A DNA stretch of 64,000 nt. Origin: Bryobacterales bacterium (GTDB lineage: Bacteria > Acidobacteriota > Terriglobia > Bryobacterales > UBA6623). Where the stretch lies: positions 62,001 to 126,000 of the forward strand of contig JAJEHF010000066.1 of assembly GCA_022823865.1 (NCBI GenBank). The letters run 5' to 3'. Position numbers and translations under genes: made by a program. Position 1 is the stretch's first letter. Each line of letters starts with the position of its first letter. This document shows, piece by piece, positions 19,148 through 28,390 of this stretch. The notes under the pieces were generated by a model. That model was not told the origin of the DNA. It made no database searches and saw nothing but the letters and a program-made list of their open reading frames with translations.

Positions 19148-19636
19148 GTGAAGCGCCACCCAGCCTTGGTGCCGCTGTCCCGCCAGCACCACGACGGCCT
19201 GGCGCTGGGCGTGATGATCGAGCGGGGTCCGCGCGATGGCGCTGGCCCCGCTGGCCCTACCGAACTCGAGCGCTTGCGCGAGCAGGCGCTCGATCTGTGG
19301 CAGCTGGAGTTTCGGGGCCACTTCGAGGTTGAGGAGCAGATCGTGTTCCCAGCTGCGCGGCAGGCTGGCGAGCCCGGCTTGGTCGACACCCTGATCGCCG
19401 AGCACGAAGCAATCCGCCTGCAGTTCGAGGCCTTGGAGCGAGCCCCCGCTAGCGAGCTCGGGCCGTTGCTGGACCAGTTGCGCACGGCATTGGTGAATCA
19501 CATTCGAACCGAGGAGCGAGTGCTGTTCCAAGCCATGCAAGCGGCCATGGACCAGCCGCAGCTTGAGGCTCTGGGACGGGCCCTCTCTGACGCCCTGCCC
19601 GCCCTTTGTCTATCGCTTGGCAGCGCTAGGGGTTGA
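19148..19636 (+). CDS. Hemerythrin HHE-domain protein
   Basis: This 162-residue four-helix-bundle protein has a di-iron ligand pattern of hemerythrin-like HHE domains. The ligands are LSRQHHDGLALG in helix 1, HFEVEEQIVFP in helix 2, LIAEHEAIRLQFEAL in helix 3 and NHIRTEERVLFQAM in helix 4. Such proteins bind O2 or NO or take part in iron-sulfur repair; which applies here is not clear. The start is a GTG 14 bp after the MFS gene. Its last 27 bases overlap the 3' end of plsX on the other strand. Confidence 0.85.
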   Translation: MKRHPALVPLSRQHHDGLALGVMIERGPRDGAGPAGPTELERLREQALDLWQLEFRGHFEVEEQIVFPAARQAGEPGLVDTLIAEHEAIRLQFEALERAPASELGPLLDQLRTALVNHIRTEERVLFQAMQAAMDQPQLEALGRALSDALPALCLSLGSARG

Positions 19637-20665
19637 GCCACTGCGGCCCCCGATACTCTCGAGGCCGTCTACTAGGTTCTCTTGGATCTTGCGCGTGATC
19701 CCGCCAGTCTCGAAGTCGATCGCCACGCGGACGGCGTTCTTGATCGCCTGGCGCGTGGAACGGCCGTGGCAGATGATCACGCCGCCCTTCACTCCGAGTA
19801 GCGGCGCGCCGCCGTACTCTTCGTAGTCGACGCGCTTCTTGAACTCGTCAAACGCGCCCTTCGCCAGGCCGTAGCCGATCTGGCGCATGACGGTCGCCTC
19901 GAGCGACTGGATCAGCATGGTCTTGATCGTTGACACCAAGCCCTCGCTGACCTTCAGGGCCACGTTGCCGACAAAGCCATCGCAGACGATCACGTCGACG
20001 TTGCCCGTGAATAGGTCCCGCCCTTCGACGTTACCGACGAAGTTGAACGGCTTCTGCTTGAACAGGTTGCTCGCCTTGCTAGTCAGGTCGTTGCCCTTGT
20101 GCTCTTCCTCGCCGATGGATAGCAGCCCGATCCGCGGCTCCTTGCACCCGAACAGTACCCGTGTGTAGACTTCGCCCATCGCCGCGAACTGCACCAGCAT
20201 CGTCGGCGTGCAGTCCACGTTCGCGCCGACGTCGAGCAGCAGCGTGCGCCCGCCGCGGTCGGTCGGGAAGATCTGTGCCACGGCCGGGCGCTTGGCTCCG
20301 GGGATGCGGCCCATGACCTTCACGGCCGTGGCCATCACGGCGCCGGTGTTGCCGGCCGAAACCATGCCGCCGGCCCGGCCCGAAAGCACCTGCTCGGCAG
20401 CGACGCGGATCGACGTGTCCTTCTTGGTGCGTATCGCGGCCGAGGTGTTGTCGTGCATCGTCACCACGTCTTCGGCGTGGACGATCTCGATCTGGCCGGT
20501 AGCCGGGAAGTGCCGGGAAAGTTCGCGGCGCAGGATCTCCTCCCGGCCAACCAGCAGGATCTTGGCCCCGAACTCTTCCGCTGCCAGCAGCGAGCCTTCG
20601 ACCTCCGCAATGGGAGCGTCGTCGCTGCCCATCGCGTCTACTGCAACGGTGACTGAACTTGCCAC
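19610..20665 (-). CDS. plsX: Phosphate acyltransferase PlsX
   Basis: PlsX makes acyl-phosphate from acyl-ACP for phosphatidic acid synthesis. The N-terminal VTVAVDAMGSDDAP is the family signature; SAGNTGAVMATAVKVMGRIPG, LLDVGANVDCTP, GEEEHKGNDLTS and DVIVCDGFVGNVALK are further hallmarks. Length of 351 residues is normal. It is the last gene of the classical yceD-rpmF-plsX block; no fabH follows, since the hemerythrin gene converges from the other side and overlaps its 3' end. Confidence 0.96.
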   Translation of the reverse strand: MASSVTVAVDAMGSDDAPIAEVEGSLLAAEEFGAKILLVGREEILRRELSRHFPATGQIEIVHAEDVVTMHDNTSAAIRTKKDTSIRVAAEQVLSGRAGGMVSAGNTGAVMATAVKVMGRIPGAKRPAVAQIFPTDRGGRTLLLDVGANVDCTPTMLVQFAAMGEVYTRVLFGCKEPRIGLLSIGEEEHKGNDLTSKASNLFKQKPFNFVGNVEGRDLFTGNVDVIVCDGFVGNVALKVSEGLVSTIKTMLIQSLEATVMRQIGYGLAKGAFDEFKKRVDYEEYGGAPLLGVKGGVIICHGRSTRQAIKNAVRVAIDFETGGITRKIQENLVDGLESIGGRSGSTPSAAKR

Positions 20666-20693
20666 GCGGGTTCGGACTCCTTAGGCGTCGGCG

Positions 20694-20876
20694 CTACTCT
20701 TCGTCGACTTCGATCACTTCGCGGCCCTTGTAGTGGCCGCATTCCTTGCACACACGGTGGGGCAGCACGCTCACCCCGCAGTTCGGGCAGACCGACGCCG
20801 ACCGGACAGCGAGGCTGTCGTGCGTGCGGCGCTTGTCCCGGCGGGACCTGGAATGCCTGCGCTTCGGATTTGGCAT
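20694..20876 (-). CDS. rpmF: 50S ribosomal protein L32
   Basis: This 60-residue L32 starts MPNPKRRHSRSRRDKRRTHD, the conserved basic tail. It carries two CxxC pairs (CPNC and CKEC) that form a zinc ribbon, so it is the zinc-binding form. It sits 28 bp after yceD and 28 bp before plsX, the usual order. Confidence 0.97.
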   Translation of the reverse strand: MPNPKRRHSRSRRDKRRTHDSLAVRSASVCPNCGVSVLPHRVCKECGHYKGREVIEVDEE

Positions 20877-20904
20877 GATTGTATTCTCCCAGTTGATTCG
20901 CGCG

Positions 20905-21447
20905 TCAATGCTTGAGCGAGATTTGACGCAAGCCGTCCCAGCGCGGATCTTCGAATTCCTGCCGGCAGTCGCACCGTCCCGAGTTGCGGTCGATCCCGCA
21001 GATCGGGCAGAGGCCCTTGCAGTCCGGGCTGCACAGGCTGCGAACCGGCAGCCACAGCAGCAACTGCTCGCGGATCACATCAGCCAGGCCGATCCCGTCG
21101 CCGTCGTAAAAGCCGACTTCGGTCTCGTCGCGGCTGATGGCCGCTTCACCGCCATCTTCTAGCATCTCCATTGGATAGAAAAACAGGTCGAACTTGGAGT
21201 CGAAGTCCAGCTGCAGATCCTTCAGGCACAGGTCGCAAGCGTACTCGATCGAAGCCTTGATCTGGCCTCGGACCCGGATGGATCGCACACCTTCCCTGTC
21301 GAGTAGTTCCGCAGACCCCGATGTTTCCACTTCCTTGTCGACCGACCAGCGTTCGGACAGATCCAGCAGTCCGGGCCTGATCAGGGTCTCGAAGTGAAAC
21401 GGCTTTTGCTCCAAGCTAGCCGTGTCGATGAAGAGAGTTCGTTCCAC
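20905..21447 (-). CDS. YceD/DUF177-family protein
   Basis: This is a 180-residue DUF177 (YceD) protein, the family found upstream of rpmF in most bacteria and linked to 23S rRNA maturation or accumulation. The core YACDLCLKDLQLDFDSKFDL is present. The C-terminal zinc-knuckle-like segment CSPDCKGLCPICG, followed by a CDC in DCRQEF, matches the metal-binding form. It leads the yceD-rpmF-plsX operon, whose promoter must lie in the 93 bp between this gene and the divergent gene at 21541. Confidence 0.9.
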   Translation of the reverse strand: MERTLFIDTASLEQKPFHFETLIRPGLLDLSERWSVDKEVETSGSAELLDREGVRSIRVRGQIKASIEYACDLCLKDLQLDFDSKFDLFFYPMEMLEDGGEAAISRDETEVGFYDGDGIGLADVIREQLLLWLPVRSLCSPDCKGLCPICGIDRNSGRCDCRQEFEDPRWDGLRQISLKH

Positions 21448-21540
21448 ACGGCGACATTCTTAGTCTAGCCAGCTTGCGCAGCGGGGCGCAATCCCCGGCG
21501 AGCGGGTCGCCGGTGCGCTTCCTACAATGGGCTTGGTCCT

Positions 21541-22842
21541 ATGAGAATCAAAGACTTGCGGGTGCATTCGATCGCGATCGCCGACCCGCCCCTGCGCAGC
21601 TCCTACGGGCTGCATGCGCCGTATGCGCTCCGCAACATCGTGGAATTGGAGAGCGAGGACGGCATTGTCGGCATCGCCGAGACCTATGGCGGGGAGGGCC
21701 CGGCAGACGCTTTGCGCAAGATCGCGCCGGATGTTGTCGGCAAGGATGCCTATCGGCTTACCGGCGACCTGCTTGACGCCGCCGAGGGAGAGGGCGCAGG
21801 AAGCGAGCGCTCCCATGTGATGAGCACTCCCGGCGAGAACCCCCTCGATGCCGGACCGCGGACCTATTCGGCCATCGAGACGGCCAGCTTGGACCTGATC
21901 GGGCGCAGCGTCGGCGTGCCGGTCTGCGACTTGTTGGGCGGGCGCGTTCGGGACGAAGTGCCGTTTTCCGCGTATGCCTTCTACAAGCACGGCGGAGGTG
22001 GCGGCGAGGGCTCGGACGCGCGCGAGGACAAGTACGGGGAATGCCTGACTCCCGCGTCGATCGTGCGGCAGGTGCGCTCGATGGTTGACGAATACGGATT
22101 CAAGGACGTCAAGCTCAAAGGCGGCGTGCTGGATCCCGAGCAGGAGATCGAAACCATTCGGCAATTGCGGCAGGAGTTCGGCCCCGCCGTGCCGGAGCGC
22201 ATCGATCCCAATTCAGCGTGGACTGTGCAGACCTCCGTGAGGGTTGGGGAAGCCTTGCGCGGAGAATTGACCGGCGGCGGCTACCTCGAAGATCCCACCG
22301 CAGGAATCGATGGCATGGCACAGGTCCGCGCGGCTCTCCTTGGCAAGGGCATCGACACGCCACTGGCCAGCAATGTCGCGGTGACTTCGTTTGCCCACCT
22401 GCCAGAGACCATCCGGCGCGATGCCGTCCAAGTCGTGCTTTGCGATCACCACTTCTGGGGAGGGATGCGCCAGGTGCAGCACCTCGGAAAGCTCTGCCAG
22501 ACCTTCGGCCTGGAGCTGTCGATGCATTCGAACTCGCATCTTGGGATCTCTCTGATGGCGATGACCCATGTCGCCGCGGCGACCAAGAACCTCACCTATG
22601 CCTGCGACACGCACTATCCGTGGCAGACATCCGATGAGGTGATCGTCGGCGGCCGGCTCAAGTTTGTCGGCGGTAGCCTGCGCGTGCCCGAGCGCGGCGG
22701 ATTGGGCGTGGACATCGACCGAGACCAGCTCGCCCGGCTCAAGGAGCGCTATGACAAGATCCCGTATCGCCGTCGCGACGATGCGGCCGAGATGCGCAAG
22801 CACGTCGACCCAGGCTGGCAGCGCGTCTTGCCGCGTTGGTAG
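21541..22842 (+). CDS. Glucarate-dehydratase-like enolase-superfamily enzyme
   Basis: This is a member of the mandelate racemase/muconate lactonizing branch of the enolase superfamily, closest in pattern to glucarate dehydratases, which convert D-glucarate to 5-keto-4-deoxyglucarate. The KxK base motif is in FKDVKLKGGV, the first metal-ligand Asp and Asn in RIDPNSAW, later ligands in YLEDPTAG and DHHFWGGM, and the catalytic His in LELSMHSNSHLG. Length of 433 residues fits GudD (about 445). The ATG at 21541 is used. A related sugar-acid substrate other than glucarate cannot be excluded. Confidence 0.85.
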   Translation: MRIKDLRVHSIAIADPPLRSSYGLHAPYALRNIVELESEDGIVGIAETYGGEGPADALRKIAPDVVGKDAYRLTGDLLDAAEGEGAGSERSHVMSTPGENPLDAGPRTYSAIETASLDLIGRSVGVPVCDLLGGRVRDEVPFSAYAFYKHGGGGGEGSDAREDKYGECLTPASIVRQVRSMVDEYGFKDVKLKGGVLDPEQEIETIRQLRQEFGPAVPERIDPNSAWTVQTSVRVGEALRGELTGGGYLEDPTAGIDGMAQVRAALLGKGIDTPLASNVAVTSFAHLPETIRRDAVQVVLCDHHFWGGMRQVQHLGKLCQTFGLELSMHSNSHLGISLMAMTHVAAATKNLTYACDTHYPWQTSDEVIVGGRLKFVGGSLRVPERGGLGVDIDRDQLARLKERYDKIPYRRRDDAAEMRKHVDPGWQRVLPRW

Positions 22843-23026
22843 GGGCGGCCAGCCCGAGCGTGTCGACGAAGTGTCAGCCCCCGCGCCAAGCTTCCACCAG
22901 GCAAGCGCGATTTCGAAAGGTCTGCGGCGGTGCCAGATGGCCGGGTTCTCGGCCTGACAATTGGCATAATCAGGCCATGCTCACTGGTGACCCGCGATTC
23001 GTAGCCGGCAAGGCGGAGTGCAGATC

Positions 23027-24973
23027 ATGACCAAGCTTCCCCTGTGCACTGTCGCCTTGGCGGCCGTCCTGGCCTCTGCGGGGGCGCACGCGGCCGACCA
23101 CCCTCTCGATCCGCTCAGCTACCAAGAAATCTGGAGAGTGCTCGAGCTCATCCGCGATGCAGGGCACATGGACCGAGAGACTCGCTTCGCCCAGTTGACG
23201 CTGCACGAGCCTCCGAAACGCGACGTGCAGGCTTGGCGTCCCGGGGATGCAATGCCCCGCATGGCCTACGCCGTGGTGCGCCAGGGCAAGGATGCGTTCG
23301 AAGCGATTGTCGATCTCGCCGGAAACCGAGTCGCAGCATGGTCGCCGCTCTCCGGAGTCCAGCCGAACTGGTCAGGCGACGACTTCGAGGCTGTCGTCGA
23401 CAAGGTGCTGGAGCATCCAGATTTCCTTGACGGGCTCAAGGCTCGGGGAATCACCGACACGACCTTTCTTGATTGCAGCACGGGGCCGCCAGGCTACTTC
23501 GGAACCGAGGAAGAGCGCGGGCGCCGCATCGGCAATGTCCGGTGCGCTGAGCCCCGCGGAGTCCGGAACGCCTGGACCCGGCAAGTCGAGGGTCTGTCGG
23601 CGGTAGTCGATCTCGAATCCGAGGAGGTCTTGCGGGTCGTGGACGATGGCCCCGTGCCGCTCAGCGCAACCGATGGAGACTTCGACCGCACCACCCTCAA
23701 ACGCCCGCGGGAGATTCCGGGCCCGATTGAAACACGCCAGCCACTTGGCCCCGGATTCGAATTCGACGGGCATCTGGTGAGTTGGCAGAACTGGCGTTTC
23801 CACCTGCGGCCCGACCAGCGGCTCGGGGCAGTCCTTTCCTTGGTGAGCTACCAGGAGCAGTCCGGCGGTCCGACTCGATCCGTGATGTACCAAGGGCATT
23901 TGTCCGAAATCTTCGTTCCCTACATGGACCCTTCGTTCGGTTGGTACCGGCGGAATTTCATCGATGCCGGCGAATTCGTGTCCGGTGGGCTGGCGAAGGC
24001 ACTGCTGCGCGGCCGCGACTGTCCTGATTACGCCACCTATGTCGACACCGTGATGAGCAACGACAAGGGCCGCCCGCGCACTTTGCCGGACACGATCTGT
24101 GTCTTTGAGAGGGAGACCGGTGATCCGGCTTGGCGCCACTGGTCTTCCGAGATGCCGGACAGCCGCAAGAGCCGCGACCTCGTCGTGCGCGTGGGTGCGG
24201 TGGTTGGAAACTACGACTACCTGCTCGACTGGATCTTTCGTCAGGACGGGTCGATCGAGGTCCGCGTGGGTGCTACCGGCATCCTAGAAGTGAAGGCAAC
24301 CAAGGACAAGGACGCATCGCAGGCGGGACCTGGGGCAGACGCCTATGGCCGATTCGTGGATCGCAACATCGTTGCGGTAAACCATGACCACTATTTCAGC
24401 TACAGGCTCGATCTGGACATCGATGGAATGGCCAACCGCTTCGTCGCGGACCGCTTGGTGACCCAGCGGCTACCCGCCGACCACCCCCGGCGCAGCCTGT
24501 GGGTCCGGCAGGAGCACGTCCCGGCCAGCGAACATGAAGCGCGACTCGATATCAACCTCGAGCGTCCCGCCCTGTGGCGGGTCCTTAGCAACGACAGGCG
24601 CAACTCCTCCGGCTATCCCACGAGCTTTCAGATATTGCCCGGCAGGAATGCGAACACGCTCCTATCGGAAGATGACTACCCTCGGCGGCGAGCTGGGTTC
24701 ATCGATCACCACCTCTGGGTGACCCCGCAACGAGATGCGGAACGCCATGCCGCCGGTGATCACCCGACCTTGAGCGAGCCGGGAATGGGCCTGCCCGAGT
24801 GGACTGCGGCCAACCGGCCGATCCGAGACAGAGACATTGTCGTGTGGCACACGATCGGCATGCATCACCTGCCCCGCGCAGAGGACTGGCCGGTCATGCC
24901 GACGATGTGGTACGGCTTCGAGCTTCGCCCATTCGACTTCTTTGACCGCAACCCCGCGCTGGACCTGCCCTGA
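23027..24973 (+). CDS. Secreted copper amine oxidase
   Basis: Copper/topaquinone amine oxidases oxidise primary amines to aldehydes, releasing ammonia and hydrogen peroxide. A signal peptide is evident (MTKLPLCTVALAAVLASAGAHA). The topaquinone precursor Tyr is in GNYDY (about residue 396). Two copper His are in NHDHYF (about 454-456), the third in the HHLPRAEDWPVMP region (about 614), and the catalytic Asp in YMDPSFGWYRRNFIDAGE. The C-terminus PFDFFDRNPALDLP is typical of the family. The ATG at 23027 is preferred over the GTG at 23018 because a GGCGGAG site sits before it. Length of 648 residues is normal for the periplasmic enzyme. Confidence 0.93.
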   Translation: MTKLPLCTVALAAVLASAGAHAADHPLDPLSYQEIWRVLELIRDAGHMDRETRFAQLTLHEPPKRDVQAWRPGDAMPRMAYAVVRQGKDAFEAIVDLAGNRVAAWSPLSGVQPNWSGDDFEAVVDKVLEHPDFLDGLKARGITDTTFLDCSTGPPGYFGTEEERGRRIGNVRCAEPRGVRNAWTRQVEGLSAVVDLESEEVLRVVDDGPVPLSATDGDFDRTTLKRPREIPGPIETRQPLGPGFEFDGHLVSWQNWRFHLRPDQRLGAVLSLVSYQEQSGGPTRSVMYQGHLSEIFVPYMDPSFGWYRRNFIDAGEFVSGGLAKALLRGRDCPDYATYVDTVMSNDKGRPRTLPDTICVFERETGDPAWRHWSSEMPDSRKSRDLVVRVGAVVGNYDYLLDWIFRQDGSIEVRVGATGILEVKATKDKDASQAGPGADAYGRFVDRNIVAVNHDHYFSYRLDLDIDGMANRFVADRLVTQRLPADHPRRSLWVRQEHVPASEHEARLDINLERPALWRVLSNDRRNSSGYPTSFQILPGRNANTLLSEDDYPRRRAGFIDHHLWVTPQRDAERHAAGDHPTLSEPGMGLPEWTAANRPIRDRDIVVWHTIGMHHLPRAEDWPVMPTMWYGFELRPFDFFDRNPALDLP

Positions 24974-25002
24974 ACGCTTGAGGCATCCAACCGCTCGCGA
25001 GA

Positions 25003-25059
25003 CTATTCCAGTCGATCGACGGTCACGAAGTACGCACCATGGGCCCGTCCGCCAGGCTC
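25003..25059 (-). pseudogene. Remnant of a sulfatase 3' end
   Basis: Read on the minus strand these 57 bases encode EPGGRAHGAYFVTVDRLE and a TAG stop. The intact sulfatase at 26591-28390 ends EPGGQTHGAYFVSVERLE with the same stop codon. The two DNA segments agree at 48 of 57 positions. Upstream of this point the resemblance fades quickly, and no larger sulfatase frame is present. It is probably the tail of a lost paralogue; an ATPase gene now occupies the space between the two copies. Confidence 0.65.
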
Positions 25060-25187
25060 ACGGGCTACTGGTCGCCAGGGTCCAGACCGGCAGGCTTGTT
25101 GGCCTGTGAGACACGCAGCCCTGCGGGATCGCGGCGTCGCCACATGGCGTCAGCTGCGTGATCTCGGCCGACGTGTTCCGCCCGGCT

Positions 25188-26342
25188 CTACAGAATGTCC
25201 CCCTGCCAGAGGCGGTGCGCGAACGCCGATGCAGGAAGAACGCTGATGCCATCCTTGGTCCGCCAAGCCTGTGGCTCCAAGCAAACGACAATGCGTCTCT
25301 CGAGCCTGGGATGTTCCGTCTTCAGAGCGCGAAGGCCCTTGAGGTGATGCGCGTTGATCCTCTTCGCTGCCTTGGCCTCAAGCGCAACCTGCATATCCCC
25401 GGCCACAAAATCGACTTCGATGCCGCTGGGCAGCCGCCAATACGCCAGATTCAGCTCCACCCCGCGGTAGCTGATGTAACTTGCGAGCTCGTGGAAGACC
25501 CAGTTCTCGAACGCCTGTCCGTACAGTGCAGATCCAGGTTCGAGGACGCCGCGCTTGGCCAGCAAGTTCACGACGCCAACGTCCGCGAAATAGAACTTCG
25601 GTGCGCCGATCACCCTTCGCTTTAGGCGCTTCCGATAGGCGGGAAGCCACCGTCCGATCAACGTGTCTTCCAAGATTCCGAAGTAGCTCTTCGCCGTGGG
25701 AGTCGACACGCCGCATTCTCGGGCAATGTTCGAGAAGTTGACGAACGACCCTTCGCTGAGCGAGGCAGCCTCTAGGAATCCTGAGAACACGGGAAGGCTC
25801 CGGACAAGCCCCTCGGCCAGGATTTCCTGCTGGAGATAGTCACTTACGTACGCGTCGAGCAGTTTCCTGTGCCGGTTTGACTCGTAGATTCGGGGCAGGT
25901 AGCCCCGGTTGAGAATTCGGTCGAGGTCGAAATCGTTTCCAAGCTCACCTGCTGTCAGGCCCCGCAGTTCGTACCGCAGGGCGCGCCCTCCGAGCAAATT
26001 GGATGCACCGCGACGGACACTCCGAGCGCTGGAGCCGCATAGGGCGAAGTGGACCCCCCGATTCTCGATCAGCCAGTGGACCTCGTCGAGCAGGGCTGGA
26101 ACTTTCTGGATCTCGTCGATGACGACCTGCTGGCCTGGGAGCGGCGGCTCCTCTTCGATCTCAAGCCGCAACAGTTCGGGGCGAGTCGCGTACCGTACAA
26201 AGACATCGCTCTTCAACAAGTCGATCCAGCGGCTGTCCGGATAGCCTTGCCGAAGCAGGGTGCTCTTGCCTGTTTGGCGAGGGCCCCAGAGAAAGAACGT
26301 CTCCGTTCCGGGTTGCGGCAATGAGAGCAACCGTTTAAACAT
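25188..26342 (-). CDS. AAA-family ATPase with DUF4143 domain
   Basis: This 384-residue protein has an N-terminal AAA_14 ATPase domain and a C-terminal DUF4143 nuclease-like domain. The Walker A motif is GPRQTGKST, Walker B is QQVVIDEIQKVP and the sensor region is FALCGSSAR. DUF4143 covers about residue 200 on, ending in a restriction-endonuclease-like core (EVDFVAG then ALEAKA). Such genes are common, mobile and poorly characterised. The ATG at 26342 is chosen; a TTG precedes it. Its codon use looks less GC-rich than its neighbours and an AT-rich palindrome lies just upstream, both suggesting transfer. Confidence 0.88.
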   Translation of the reverse strand: MFKRLLSLPQPGTETFFLWGPRQTGKSTLLRQGYPDSRWIDLLKSDVFVRYATRPELLRLEIEEEPPLPGQQVVIDEIQKVPALLDEVHWLIENRGVHFALCGSSARSVRRGASNLLGGRALRYELRGLTAGELGNDFDLDRILNRGYLPRIYESNRHRKLLDAYVSDYLQQEILAEGLVRSLPVFSGFLEAASLSEGSFVNFSNIARECGVSTPTAKSYFGILEDTLIGRWLPAYRKRLKRRVIGAPKFYFADVGVVNLLAKRGVLEPGSALYGQAFENWVFHELASYISYRGVELNLAYWRLPSGIEVDFVAGDMQVALEAKAAKRINAHHLKGLRALKTEHPRLERRIVVCLEPQAWRTKDGISVLPASAFAHRLWQGDIL

Positions 26343-26350
26343 CAACTTTA

Positions 26351-26366
26351 AATTATCATGATAATT
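26351..26366. promoter_or_regulatory. 16-bp AT-rich palindrome before the DUF4143 ATPase gene
   Basis: AATTATCATGATAATT is a perfect palindrome starting 9 bp upstream of the ATPase start codon in a locally AT-rich patch. On the minus strand it includes GATAAT, a good -10 match, so it may be an operator overlapping a promoter. Confidence 0.45.
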
Positions 26367-26590
26367 GAAAATTGCACTTGCGATTCAACGCAACCTTGGC
26401 AGTGCCTTGGGTCGTGAGGCCCGAGTGGCCGATGAACGGTTCAGATTCGTCCGCCTACAGCGACGGCACCTCGAACAAGATTCCGTCGAACAGCGGCCGG
26501 GCTGTGACAAGCGCCTGGGCAAGTTACTCCACTGCGCTGCACGGGCAATGCTGAGCACTTGCACCCGCTAGAGTCCAACGGGTCTCGAGA

Positions 26591-28390
26591 CTATTCGAGT
26601 CGCTCGACGCTCACGAAGTACGCGCCGTGGGTCTGTCCGCCCGGTTCCGTAAGCCATGTCTGGAGTTCCGCCGGACCAGCCGAGAGTTCGACTTCAAATG
26701 AGACTTCCGTGACAGTATCCGGCTCGGGAATCACTGATTCGCGGGCGATGTCGCCGATCTCCAGCCGTGCCCGTGTCGATGCGATAGGGCGGGCTAAGTA
26801 TCTTGGCCAGCGCGACAGAGTGAATCTGTAACTTCCCGCACGGCTCACATCGACCAGCCACGGCCAGCTCTCCTTCTTGCGCTGCTCCAGCTGATTGCGG
26901 CTCCAGACCACGTGGCTGCCAGGCGCTTGCCACTCCTGGCTGGTAAGGTCGGCGGGATTCTCGGCCTCGTGGCCGATCACGATCCGAGTGGGGCGCATTG
27001 CCGGCTTGATCGAGCGGTACCAGCGCTCGTGTGCGGCCCTGAGCCGTGCGACCGTCTCGGGATGCTCCGACGCGACGTCGCGGATCTGCGACGGATCCCT
27101 TTGCATGTCGTAGAGAAAGCTGCCCGCGACCAAGCGCCAGCGGTCAGTCATCACTGCCGATCCCTCCCAGCGGTCGCCGGGTCTCGCGAATCCCGCGCCG
27201 CCGTGAATCTGGGCAAACAGCACTCGGTCCGGTAGCCGGCCGCGCCCTCGCAGCGTGTCGGCGAGCGATCGTCCGTCCAGCGGCGGGCCGCTCCGTCGCT
27301 CCAACCCGCAGAGCTCGATCAGGGTGGGGAGGAGATCGATGTGGGCGGCGAGGCCGTCGACATCCCGCGGCCGGCCAAGGCCGCCCGCCGGCCAGCGGAT
27401 GAACAGGGGGACCCGGTGGCCCCCGTCGAAGGCCGAAGACTTGCGGCCCCGCATTCCGGCGTTGAAGCCGCGATCCGGAAGCTCGTCGATCCCGTTTTCG
27501 AAGCGCGCGCCGCGTGCCGTGCCGTTGTCCGTGAGGAAGACGAGGATCGTGTTGTCGGCGATTCCGAGAGTCTCCAGCCTGGCGAGGAACTTGCCGAGGT
27601 TCTCGTCGAAGTTGGCAATCATCCCTTTGAACGCCGCGTCCTGCGGCTCGTCGCCAGCCCGCTCGTACGGGTCGCTGTAGCGGGGCGCTACCAGAAACGG
27701 GCCGTGCGGCGCGTTGGTGGCGATATAGGCGAAGAACGGCTCGCTAGACTCGGCCTCGATGAAGCGCGTGGCTTCGCGAAACCAGACATTCGTGCAGTAG
27801 CCTTCGAACGATGTCCAGCTGTCGTTCACGAGGTAGGTGTCGTCGAAGTAGTCGTTGCCGTAGTAGTCAGATATCTGTGTCACGCCCCCGCATCGGTGCC
27901 AGACGGCATGTTGGAAGCCCTTGTCCATCGGCCGCGAAGGATAGTTGTCGCCGAGGTGCCACTTCCCGAACAGTCCGGTCCGGTAGCCGTTGGCGGCGAA
28001 GATCTCCGCTATCGTCACCTCGCGCGGATGGATGGCGGTGCTGCCGTGCGACGTGCGGTACGCGCCAGTTCTGGCGGCGTATCGACCAGTCATCAGCGCC
28101 GCTCTGGTAGGCGTGCAGAACGGGCTGACGTGAAAGTCGGTGAAGCGGACCGACTGGGCATGCAGCCGATCTAGGTTCGGCGTCTGCAGCACAGGATTTC
28201 CGTGGACGGAAAGATCGCCGTAGCCCTGATCGTCCGTCATCACGATCACGACGTTTGGCTTCGCGGCCCGCCCGACCCCCGCAAGCAGCAGCCCGAGCGC
28301 TGTGACGGCCCCGACGACGTGTGTTGGCTGAACCATCTTTCGCCAGGGCAAGCTCCGCAAGAGGGAGAGCAGCGAGGTACTGAAGTTCAC
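26591..28390 (-). CDS. Secreted Cys-type arylsulfatase-like sulfatase
   Basis: This 599-residue type I sulfatase has a Sec-type N-terminus (hydrophobic VVGAVTALGLLLAGVG ending at RAAKPN). The metal-binding start NVVIVMTDDQGYGDLS is followed by the formylglycine motif C-T-P-T-R in FCTPTRAALMTGRY. GKWHLGDNYPSRPMD and FLTDNGTARGA are further family features. The C-terminal ~100 residues form an extra beta-rich domain ending HGAYFVSVERLE. The frame opens with a GTG at 28390; an ATG at 28336 is an alternative start, but the longer form supplies the positive charges of a signal peptide. A decayed copy of its 3' end is found at 25003-25059. Confidence 0.9.
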   Translation of the reverse strand: MNFSTSLLSLLRSLPWRKMVQPTHVVGAVTALGLLLAGVGRAAKPNVVIVMTDDQGYGDLSVHGNPVLQTPNLDRLHAQSVRFTDFHVSPFCTPTRAALMTGRYAARTGAYRTSHGSTAIHPREVTIAEIFAANGYRTGLFGKWHLGDNYPSRPMDKGFQHAVWHRCGGVTQISDYYGNDYFDDTYLVNDSWTSFEGYCTNVWFREATRFIEAESSEPFFAYIATNAPHGPFLVAPRYSDPYERAGDEPQDAAFKGMIANFDENLGKFLARLETLGIADNTILVFLTDNGTARGARFENGIDELPDRGFNAGMRGRKSSAFDGGHRVPLFIRWPAGGLGRPRDVDGLAAHIDLLPTLIELCGLERRSGPPLDGRSLADTLRGRGRLPDRVLFAQIHGGAGFARPGDRWEGSAVMTDRWRLVAGSFLYDMQRDPSQIRDVASEHPETVARLRAAHERWYRSIKPAMRPTRIVIGHEAENPADLTSQEWQAPGSHVVWSRNQLEQRKKESWPWLVDVSRAGSYRFTLSRWPRYLARPIASTRARLEIGDIARESVIPEPDTVTEVSFEVELSAGPAELQTWLTEPGGQTHGAYFVSVERLE

